DNA of 64,000 nt from positions 62,001 through 126,000 of the forward strand of contig JADJPG010000001.1 in the NCBI GenBank assembly GCA_016713365.1, in the 5' to 3' direction. The number at the start of each line of letters is the position of its first letter. Position 1 is the stretch's first letter. Position numbers and translations under genes: made by a program. The stretch comes from Verrucomicrobiota bacterium (GTDB lineage Bacteria > Verrucomicrobiota > Verrucomicrobiia > Limisphaerales > JADJPG01). Shown piece by piece: positions 46,762 through 57,300 of this stretch. The notes beneath the pieces were generated by a model. That model made no database searches and was not told the origin of the DNA. It was given only the letters and a program-made list of their open reading frames with translations.

Positions 46762-47430
46762 TCAGTGGAGTTTCGGGCTCTGTGGCGCCGTCAGCTTTGC
46801 AAGCGACTCTCTGTGCTCTCCGTCTTTCCACAGCTCCTTTTCCACTACGCTGCCGTTTCGCATCGTGGCCCGGGATTTCATGAAGCCGCTGGGAAAGTAG
46901 GCTTTCGCAAGTCCGTCAGGTTGGCCGTCCTTCATTCGCAAATCCTCCGCCAGCTGGCCGTTGGGGTGCCAGCTCCGGAACGGCCCGTGCAGCTTGCCCT
47001 CCTCGATCGTCGCTTCCGAGAGTTTGCTGCCATCCGCGTGCCACTTCGTTCTCAGGCCGTGGGAAGCGCCTTCCTTGAAGTGCTCGGTCACCTGAAGCTG
47101 ACCGTTGGTGTGCCAGCCTTCGGAAAGGCCGTGAAGCCGGCCGTCGGTTACCGCCGATCGTGAACGCAGAGTGCCGGCGGACGAATAATCGAGCATCAGC
47201 CCGCTGAAGGTGTTCGTCTGGCCCAAGATGCGGAGCCGACCACCCACCAAAACCAGATTCGTGCGCGAGACGGCCAACGAGGAGACACCGGTAGACCCGA
47301 CCGCCGGCTGGGTGTTCCACAACCGTATCTTCATCACCGCCGCCACGCCCACCAGCATTACCAACAATGACAGGCCAAGCGCCCATTTTGTTCTCGTGCG
47401 GCCGTTTGGTTCTTTGAGTTGGCTGGTCAT
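46762..47430 (-). CDS. YwqK/MORN-variant repeat protein, membrane-anchored
   Basis: The 222-residue protein has a membrane helix (residues 17-33, LGLSLLVMLVGVAAVM) and then repeats with the MORN-variant pattern G..hG....wh.nGql..e: GRLHGLSEGWHTNGQLQVTEHF, GASHGLRTKWHADGSKLSEA, GKLHGPFRSWHPNGQLAEDL and GQPDGLAKAYFPSGFMKSRA. Such proteins include the YwqK antitoxin-like group and surface-adhesion proteins. It lies 9 bp downstream of the calcium-binding-repeat gene on the same strand and ends the operon-like run. Confidence 0.8.
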   Translation of the reverse strand: MTSQLKEPNGRTRTKWALGLSLLVMLVGVAAVMKIRLWNTQPAVGSTGVSSLAVSRTNLVLVGGRLRILGQTNTFSGLMLDYSSAGTLRSRSAVTDGRLHGLSEGWHTNGQLQVTEHFKEGASHGLRTKWHADGSKLSEATIEEGKLHGPFRSWHPNGQLAEDLRMKDGQPDGLAKAYFPSGFMKSRATMRNGSVVEKELWKDGEHRESLAKLTAPQSPKLH

Positions 47431-47439
47431 GGCGGCTGG

Positions 47440-48282
47440 CTATTGAACGAGTGCGCGGAAGAAGCGGTTGGTGCCGACGATCGCGGAAGGCGGCACTTCG
47501 ACTCGCAGCAATCGGACGTCGGTGGCGCGGTAGCTGGTTTGAAGCGGGCCAGGAACGCCGCTGGTGACGAAGCGGAATTTCGACGTGGTCCACTGCTCCA
47601 TGGTGGGCGATTCCTGGATGGTGTAGCTGCGACCACGGATTCCGAGGAACTCGAGTTGAGAGTGGCCGTTGGTCACGCTGAGGATGGAGAGCTTGAAGCC
47701 GTCCTCGGGATCGAAGGCATAGGTGCCGGCGATGTATTCATCGATGTTCTTGATGCCGTCTCCGTCGGTGTCGTCGCCCGGCCCAATACCGCCCAGCGTG
47801 CCGCCGTAAATGTCGATGAGCGTTTGTTCCCACGCGTCGGGCAGGCCGTCGCCATCGGAGTCCACGCCCAGCGTGAGATCAATGCGCGTCTTCAAGCTGG
47901 GCTGACCGATCTGCGCGAAGTTGCCGACCATCTCGATGGGGAGATAGGTGAGCTGGCCGATCTGCACCTTGAGTTTGAACTGCCAGAACGGTTTTAGCGC
48001 CGTGGGCATGTAGGCGTTGATGTCAGCGGCCGTGCCGGAGTCCATCGGAACTTCCAGTCTGTAGTTCACGCCGGGCTCGAGCCCGCTGACGACGCTGGAA
48101 CGGAGTTGAACGCCGGAAGGCGTCTCCAGGTAGACGTCGCCCGAGGCGAGGTTGATCGGATCGCCGACCTCGTTGCGTACGATGCCGTAGAGCGTGTGGT
48201 GAGGGGCCGGTGGATAAGCCAGAACCACACCGCCGAGCAATAGGACCGCGAGACTTGCAGCGACTTTGAAATTCGTTTTCAT
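47440..48282 (-). CDS. Secreted protein with thrombospondin-3-like calcium repeats
   Basis: The 280-residue secreted protein starts at the ATG at 48282 (leader FKVAASLAVLLLGGVVLAYP). The N-terminal half is a carboxypeptidase-regulatory-like beta domain (YGIVRNEVGDPINLASGDVY). The middle has Ca-binding loops DSDGDGLPDAWEQ and DDTDGDGIKNIDEY, as in thrombospondin type 3 repeats of Verrucomicrobia and Planctomycetes proteins. The C-terminus (LEFLGIRGRSYTIQESPTMEQW, TNRFFRALVQ) is the short domain often found at the end of secreted proteins of these phyla. It lies 19 bp downstream of the giant gene, so they are very likely co-transcribed. Confidence 0.82.
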   Translation of the reverse strand: MKTNFKVAASLAVLLLGGVVLAYPPAPHHTLYGIVRNEVGDPINLASGDVYLETPSGVQLRSSVVSGLEPGVNYRLEVPMDSGTAADINAYMPTALKPFWQFKLKVQIGQLTYLPIEMVGNFAQIGQPSLKTRIDLTLGVDSDGDGLPDAWEQTLIDIYGGTLGGIGPGDDTDGDGIKNIDEYIAGTYAFDPEDGFKLSILSVTNGHSQLEFLGIRGRSYTIQESPTMEQWTTSKFRFVTSGVPGPLQTSYRATDVRLLRVEVPPSAIVGTNRFFRALVQ

Positions 48283-48301
48283 GTTCGTGGGTCGGTGAAG
48301 C

Positions 48302-51300
48302 TCAGTTGCCCGAATAGGAGTAGGTGTGGAAGTAGAGTTTGACGTCGTTGACCGTCCGGATGAACCGCTCGAGGCCCTCATCAGGATTGTTCAACAGCGT
48401 CTTGCCAGGGATGACGAGCTTCCACTTGCTGTTCCAGACGGAACGCCCGATCAGTCGCGTGTTGGTGAACTTGTTGTGCCACAGCTCGCCGCCGGTCGAG
48501 TAGATGGTGTTCTCATCCCAGAGCGTGGCGTCGGAGATGGGCCGGAAGGCCTGATGTTTGCGAAGGCCAAACAAGGGCTCGGTGAGGGAATCCGCGGATT
48601 GCCAGAGCGGCCGCGTGGAGAAACCGGACCCGCCGATATTGAACGGCAGCGGGATGGTGACATCCTGCACGTTCCAGGTTCGGACGTCGCTGTTGTCGCC
48701 CAACGGCGGACTGCGCATCGAGTCGAAGCCGACCGGAATCAGGTAGACGTACGGCGTGGCAGACATCGCGTCCGGATCAAGGAACGACAAATCCGGGTCG
48801 CCCGGAGACGTGCCGCCTGAACCTTCCACGGCGTCAGCATTGGCCGCCGGGTCATCCATTCCTTTGTAGCCCTCGAGCGCGACGCCCACCGCAAAAATCT
48901 TGGTAGCGAACGAACTCGGACTGAAGGCGTGATCCCGGGCCGCCAGCGGGCGCCCGAAGAGATTCAGGCCGTCCGAGATGGTTGTGCTGAATTCGAGGAC
49001 CAAGCCCGGCACCGCCACGCCGTTACCCGACTCGATCTGGAGGCAGTAGCGGCGCACATCTGGATCATCGAGGATGTTTGCCTTGAGGGCCTGGCTGAGG
49101 ATGTCCCTCCAGTTGTCATTACCGTTGGTGCCGGGAAGGATCCGGAAATTTTCCGTGCGCATCGAAACGGTGGTCCCATACGCATCCGGATTGTTGAAGC
49201 CGAGCCGGCTCCGCACCACGCTCCAGTCGCCGAGCATTTCGGCGAGGACACTGGAGAGCCCCGGATCACCCGTGTTGCTGCCGGCGAACTGCGGCTGGCC
49301 GTTGGCCACCACGCCGAGCGCGCGGGCGCGGATGATGCGGTTGATGAACTCCCGGCCCTGCGGCGTGCCGAGCAGGCCCGTGTCGTAATCGTAGGCCTGC
49401 GCCGCCAGGAAGGCGTATTTCGCGGACAGATCGAAGAGCGTCTTGTAACGCTCCAGCTTCTCGTTGCGGAAAATGCGGAAGGCCGCGTCGCGCGTGCGAT
49501 AGCCCTGGATAACGGCCGCAGCACGCTGGCGGTAGATCTGGCGTTCCTGCTGGATGCGTTCGCCCTCCGCGACCAACGAGCGGTAATTGCGCTGCGCATC
49601 GTCCAGCTCCTGAAGGCGCATGTTCAGCGTCATGAAGTTGTTGTTCATGCCGTACACCTTGTCACGAACCTCGCTCACGGAATTGCGCAGCTCCTGATTG
49701 AACTGCTCGGGCGCAATGTCGTTGAACTCGATGTAGCGATTGGCCTTTTGCGTGGCGTATTCGAGGGACTTTTGAACGCTGCTGTAGGCGAGCTTGCCCC
49801 ACTGCAATCCGGACGCGACCAAACCAGTGATGACTTTGACCGACGAACGGATCGGCGAGAACAAGTCACCACCGACGGCCAGGCCCGCGATGAAACTGGT
49901 CGGAATCGCATCGGCCGTCTTGTCCGTTGTCGAAGTGATATCTTCGGAGATCCGGTCGATCGTTTCCGCCGTGATGTCGTAGGCGAGCCGCGAGGTATCC
50001 ACGATGATCTGGGCGTTGAGGATCTCCGCCTGGTCGGTCCGGATTTGTTCGTAGGACGCCCTCTTCTGCTCCAGCGAACGAATCGCCCAGTCCAGATCGT
50101 ACTTCGCAGCGTCAGCCCAGTAGAACGCCGTGAAAGCGGCGTTGCGGGCCTTCACAATATCCGAGATGGCGCGCTGGAGTTTCCCGGGAGAGGAACGCTG
50201 GCCAGTCCACGCCGCGGGCTTTTTGAAGAAACCGTGAGCCGCCAGATTATACTCGATGAACAGATTGGTGTTCGCCAGGTAATCCTCGGTTCGTCCGGTT
50301 CCATCAACTTCTCCAATGAACGCCGGTTGAATCCAGCCGAAGGTGGAGATCAGATCCTGCCCCGCCCAACCCGGCTGGAAAGTCTGCGTGTCGATGCGCC
50401 AGGTCACATCCGCCGCCGGATCCAGCAGCGTTCCCTGCGGGCCGGCAAACGTCAGCTCCTTCGTATCCACATACATGTAGTGCAACGTGTCAGGGCCGTT
50501 GAAGCCGGTGCGATAGGTTCTGCCCGGTCCGATGTCCTCGGGATAAGGCGTGCCGTAGAGTTCGATCAAGGCGTTGGTGTAGGCGAGCTCCTGCTGGTTC
50601 ACGCCCGTCCGGAAGTCCACCAACGAATCCTCTTCGGACCTCATCAGGCGCGTCACATCTTTCGCGTCATCAAACGACACCACGGCATTGTTCAATGCAT
50701 CCTTCGCGCGCTGATAGATCTGCTCGAAGTGACTGAACGGGCCGTTGGCGATGGACAGCGGATTGAGATCGAACGGGATGGCTGAATCCGGCAAGCCCAT
50801 GGGCGTCAGCCCGGCCTCGGCATTATCCATCGCGGTCTGGAGGCTCGCGCTGACGGTGACCAACTCCTTCAGCTCAGGAACCGTCGTGCGATCAATCTGC
50901 TGAATGCTGCCTTGATGAGAGGGATCGGGATCTTTATCCGGCAGGATGGCGTTGCCGACCACCCAGTTCAGGAATGCACCCTGCCCAGTTCGCGACGCCC
51001 AGTGATCAATGCCCCAATGGCGAGTCGTGGGCACGTTCCGGGAACTGAGGTTGGGCTTCGTCTCCGTGAAATGCGCCCAGCCATTGGCCTTGCCCGATTG
51101 ATAATCGCGACGCCAGGTGAGGTCGAAGGTCTGTTTACCCGCGCGCGCCAGTGCCCCGGCGGCGGCGGCGAACTTCCGCTCGTCCTGATAATCAACAGAC
51201 ACCGGCTTGCCCAGCACCGTCACCGCTTCGATGCGTGGCACCCAGTCGAAATCGGTGTTCATGATCAGCGCGTAGTAACTTTTGAGCGCCGTCAGGTAAT

Positions 51301-54300
51301 GACCGTAGGCGTCTCCGTGGCCTTGGGGATAGAGCTTGCGCGCATCCTCGGCGTCCACCTTCCCGTCGGTGTTTTGATCGAGCACATTGTAGTTGAGCGC
51401 GTAGATCACTTCCCCGGCATCGATGCCGCGGGTGTAATTCCAGATCATGCGATTGTAGACCGGACGCAGTTCTACGCCGGGCAGAAGGAAATCATCGCGT
51501 CCCCGCATCAGCGCCAGCTCCTCCTCCAGCAGCGTCGGCAGCTGACCCTTGAAGGAGAAGAGCGCGGTGGCGACGTCGCCGTAAGTGCTGTCCTTGGTCC
51601 CGATGCCGATGGTCGGATTCGATGCGTCGGCCCAGGCTTCGTTGCCCAGCACCATGTAGAGATCGTTCAGGTAACCGGCGGCGAGCAGCAGCGCGTCGTT
51701 CGCCGGACCGTAGTTGATCCCGCCGCCAATGCTCAGCATCTTGCCGCGGTTGAGGACGGTTTCGTAGATCTCGATCAGCCCCGCGTTGTTGATCGCATCG
51801 AGGTTGAGGGCGACATCGCCTTCCCAGCGTCCACCCGCTTGCGAGACAATGCTGACGTCGGTGTTCACGGAGTTGTTGAAGAGGTCAGTGATGCGCTGGT
51901 TGAAGGGATTGATGCCCTTGAGCACACGCTTGATCCAGCCCTCGGCCAGTTGCGGTGTGGTCCACTGCGACCAGACAACGTTGCCGCCATTCCCATCGGT
52001 GACGAACGACGCATGGGCGCTGTTCATCGGCTGGTAGCGCATGATGAGGTAATTGTCTGACAGGCTGCGAATATCCGCGCTGCCACCGAGCACGGCGCGC
52101 ACGCCATCAGGGTAGCGAACGGCATCGAGCGACAGCCATTTTTGAACGGTGACATCGACGGAGGTGAAGGCTTCGATGCGCGCGTTGAACGCGATGAACT
52201 GCGCCGGGAACGCGCCGGAGATCAGTTCGACGGCGATGGTGTGGGTCCGCGAACCGTCCGGGTTTGCGGTCCCACCCGCGAGGTCGGCATTGCTGAGGCG
52301 ATAAACGCGGCTCAGGGGGATCAATCCGCCAGCCGGCGAGGTCGTGGTGGAATCGTTTTGGCCGGTGTTGGCGCGCGCCACGAGTTGACCGTCCACATAG
52401 ACCACCGCGCCGAGGGCGTCATCCAATTCCATGCTCAGCCAGTATTGCGAGTATTCGCCCGGCGGTTGCACGAACTGGCGGAAGACGATGCTCTGCACGC
52501 CGTTGGTCGCGACACGCTCGTTGAGTTCCAGAATCTCGTTGGCGACTGCGGAGACGTTCTGATTAATGTCCACGCTGACGTAGATGTTGGTCGCCGACGT
52601 GAGGGCGTTCACCGTGCCTAAGACTTCCGTCCCGTCGGTCTTGCGCAAAACCACTCGATTGCCCGCGCTCAATCCATGAGTCGCGCTGGTGGGGACGCGG
52701 AAGCGGAACTTGCCATCCACGAGATCCACCGCGTCAAAGGAAACGCGGCTGACCGGAGAGACGGTTGTGGACGCGTCCTGAAACAGCCGGCTCTCGGCCG
52801 ATGCGGCGACGGACGACGCCTTGTCCGTCTCGAGTGGGAACCGGAGATGCGACCACACGCCGTCGGACAAGAGAGTGACAGGGGTGTTGTCGTAGACACG
52901 AGGCGGCAACCCATCCACTGGCGAAGCGATCTTCCACTCGAAGCGGTAGTCCTCAATCTTCGCGGCGAGATCGACGACCTGTTGCATCGTCAGCTTCTCG
53001 TTCAACGGATTGGAGGATTCGACGATGTTCACTTCGCCGCGATAGAGCGTGTTCACGACCTTCACGATCGCGACCGTGACAGGGTCGCCTTCAGGCGTGA
53101 AGGCGCGACCGTTGCCCGCGATCAGCGAGACGTAGCCCGTACCCGGGCCGGTGGCCGTCAGCGCGTAGGATCGTTCCACTGCCACGTCGTCGTTCTTGAT
53201 GCGCGCGATTTCATCGGCACCAATTACCTCCGGCGCCGTCGGAATGTAGGTGCGCGGTTGCGCGGGATTCTCGATAAAGGTTTCCAAAGTCGTGGCGAGT
53301 CCGTCGATGGCGTCATCCCACAATTCCTTCTTCTCATCCTCGATGTCACAAAGCTTCTGCAACTCTTCGCGGTCGCCCTGGCCAAGGACATTCAGGAACA
53401 AATAATTCTCGCCCAGGGCCGCGTCCACGAACTGGCCTTTAAAGACCAACTCACCGAACGCGCCGCGATTCGGATCGAAGAACAATCGTTCTGCCAGATG
53501 CGGCGGGAGATTGGGGAAGTAGGTCTTGCCCTGATAGGACGACGTCTTCACCGAAGGCGGAATACCGTCGAGAATGCCACCATTCCCCGCTGCGCCCAGC
53601 GCGAACGATTTCTCCCGCGTCGGGTCATGGAGCACGGCAGATTCGGCCGATTCGCCGCCCGCGATCTGGGATTGCTGATAGAGAATCTCCAGGCTCGTCT
53701 GGCCGCGCACAGCGGGCAGGCCGCGCTTGGGCGTGGTCAGCGTCTCGGCCATCTGCAGCAAGGGCACGTTCTCGGGCCAGACCGGACGGTAGACGATGCC
53801 GAGCGCGTTGCCGTCCGCGTCCTGATCCGAATCCGCGACGTTGCCGAAGACCGGATCTCCGGCGAAAGAACCGTCGGGATTCATCGGGCGAAGATACGGC
53901 GTGATGGTGCCGACAGGCGGCTGCGCATTCAGCGCGAGGGTCGGGAAGAAGAAGCCAGGCAGCGTCTTGTAGTAGAACTGCATGACGAGCGAAGGCGACT
54001 CGGTGAGCGTGTGCGGGCCGCGGTAGAACCAGGTGTTCCCCTTGCGATCTTGCAGGGTGAACTTTCCGTAGAAGTCGCGCAGCGTTGCATCGGCGATGGT
54101 GATGGGCAACGGCTCGGACGCGAGACGCTGATTGGCGAAAGCGTTCGCCGCAGGGCCGTCAACAGGCAGCACCAAGGCCGTCGCGATCTTCGCGGATGGC
54201 GGCGGCGCGGCGGCGAATTGAACTTCGACGTACTGCGACGCGGTGTTCACTTCGGTGACGGTGATCTGCCAACTGCCTCCACTGACCGTATCGTAAAGCA

Positions 54301-57300
54301 AGGCAGGCGCGGCACTGGCAGTGAGGCCCGCCCGGATGCTCGCGGCGAAGCGCCAGCGGTTGGGGTTCGTACTCTGGTTGCCGCCCCAGACCTTGAGGTC
54401 TAACGGACGCAGATTGCTCACCCAGCCGCCAAGGGTCGTCGTCGTGACGTTGGTCGGGAAGAACCACACGGGCGCGGCCGGAGTTTGCGCGTTCTGCAAC
54501 GCCAGCGGATCGAAGCGCCGGGCGAAATGACGTTCGGTGGTCGTGAGGCTGTGGCTGGTGAAGGCGCCGCCTGTTAACCGCACAGAGGAGCTCACGGTGT
54601 AGGTGCCGATCTCCGCATTCAAACTTCTGGGCGGCAGGCCGGCGATGTTCGGCGCGAGCGGTTTCTCCAGCAGCGGCAGCGGCATGGGCGGTTGCAGAAT
54701 GGTGCCCGCGTTTCTCGCGTAGTCGAAGGTGATACCGACCTCCGGCTTTTCCCGCAGCACTCGGAATGCTCGGACTGCGGGCCGCCCGTCGGCTTCAATG
54801 TAGTCCAGCAACACGAAGGGCTGGGACGTGAAGCTTTCCGTCGAGGTGATGTTGAGATCGTCGCGCAGCGCGAAGGCTTGGCCGCCCTGGACGATCGCGT
54901 GTTCCTCGTTGGGATTGTAGCCGGGCAGCGATGGATCGTTTTGGTAGTAGATGCTGCCGTTGGCCTGAAGGCTGAGGAGCGGACCGGAACCGTCGTTGCT
55001 CGCGAGCACGATTTCTGCGGGGTTGGCCGGGTATTCCAGTTTGTAACGTCCGATGACCGCGGGCCAGTGGCTGTTCAGGAAGCCCTGCGCGACGTTGACC
55101 TGGTTTTTGCGGAACCACCAGACCTCCAGCCGATCTTTGCCGGGAACGGCGTTGACCGGAATGATCGCGCCGCGGTTGGCGGCATCGAATCCGCCGGAGA
55201 ACGGATCGACATACGCACCGGGATGGTAGAGATCGCCTTCGCTCACGCGGATGAAGCCGGCGAGATAGTTCGTATCATGGCCATTGCCGATTTCGCCGAT
55301 CGGCGCGGTGATGCGATCGCCGACGGCGACGGTCGAGCTGATCACTCGCGGGCGCATGGCGATGGGCACCGGGACGGCTGAGCGGACGGCGAGTCCGCCC
55401 GCGCCAGTGTCGCCCACCAGCCGGAAGGAGGCGTTGAAGGTAGCGTTGCTGCCGGGTGCGGCGAAGAACTCGACCTCCGCACCGACGGCGCATTCGAAGA
55501 ACACCAGCCGTGTCGGATACACGCCCGCCGCCAGATTGAACGTGGCCAACGTGTCGCTTGGTCCGCGCGTGAACGGGAAGCCGAAGACGTTGGTTCCGAT
55601 CTCACAGCGGAACCCGTCGTCCGAGTTCACACCGAAGGTCCACCAGCCGCTGGTCGGGATCGTGATTGTGCCTGTTGCCTCGGTGACGAAGTTCTCCTCG
55701 TCGATTCCAACGGTGAAGCCGGGGAAGGTATTGTCCTCCGCGAAGTTCCCGCCACCGCCGCTGTTGAGGAAGTTGATGACCGGCACATTCGCGTTGAAGA
55801 CGCTGGCCTGAAGCGCGGGATCGGCCAGGACGGCGTCGGCCTGAGTGATACTGCATGCGTCTCCGATTGCCCGGATGTTGCGCACGGCGAATCCAGCATT
55901 GCCGAGAACCCAGGTGAGGTTCGTCGCGACGCCACGCTCCAGAAGCGGGCCGCCAACCCCCAGATCATTGTTGGCCACCTCGGTCGGCGCGACGTTGCGG
56001 TCCCGAAGACTTTGTTCCAGCCAGGAGAAGATGCGCTCAAAACGGATGAACTCGCCGGAGGTGAACCGGAGCAATGCGCGATGGGCTGGATGGTCCTCAT
56101 CGAGGAAGCTGTAGTAAGCAAAGTTTTCCGTGAGCTTGCCGCGCGGTTGGTCGAGCGGATCCTGATACGCGAGAGTGGGCGCATTCTGAGAGGGCAACGG
56201 CACCGCCGTGGCTTTCGCCTCGCCCTCGGTAGCCACCAATGGGCGGACGTAATGACTGTACCGGGCGACGTCATCCGGCCAGACCAGTTTGTAGCGGACG
56301 AAACGGAACGGCCATTTCAACCCCTCCAGCCCTTCCTCCAGCCAATGAACCTGGAGATCGTTTTGATTCCGAGTTTCGCGGGTGGCGTAATAGTTCGGCC
56401 GGGTGCTGCCGCCCGGGTTGTGCTGGAAGGTGAAGCTTTGTCCGACGAGCAGCAGCGGTTCCGGGAACAGGCCGGCATCGCTGGGAAAATCGCCCGGATA
56501 GGAGGTGAGCTTTTCGCCCAGCTCGATGGTGACGTCGTTCGGAGCCGGTTGCCGGATGACATCCACGATTTCGAACCCGAGATGCTGGCGGGCGTTCGCG
56601 CCACGCGCATCTCCGAGCAGTTCCATGAAGACGCGACCTTCGACATTGTAGGCGCGGATCTGCCCGCCGGCCTGGCCGCCCGTGTCGTCGTACCAAAGCG
56701 TCCGTGTTTCCTGGAGCGTGTTGCTGGTGGTGATGGGTGCCGCGCCCGGAATCACGACTTCATTCGCGACCCGCTCGGGGAGGGTATTGTTGTAGACAAT
56801 GTTGACAGCACCCACGCGGGCACTTGGTACCGTCACCGGCTTGCCCGTGTCCGAAAAGGAACGTTCCGTCCAGTACATCAGCCGCGGGGCTTTCACCGGG
56901 CTGCCGGAAACGACGTATTGATTCGTCGCGACGACGTAGGGCACGCCGAGGACGAGGACGTTGGCGACACCGGCCGGCGAATTGGCTGCGGTCGAGGCCA
57001 CGCTGCGCCGCCACGCGATCTGGAGTGGTCCGGGATTCACGGCGAAGACGGCTTGGGCGTGCGGGCTCCAGTAGTAGCCCGTGTTGGTGTGGCTGGCGGT
57101 CGAATAGGGCTCGGGCAGCCAGTAGGTCTCGGGCGACTGCACGGGGCGAGGGGGATTCACCGCCGTGTTCACCGTGCTCAGGAGCACGCCATATTCGTCT
57201 GCATTGGGTCGCGGAACGATCTCGCCGAACTGGAACGAAACGGCGCGACCGAGCATCGGCGCACCGACCCGGGCACGGAGCATCGTCATGACGACCGTCC

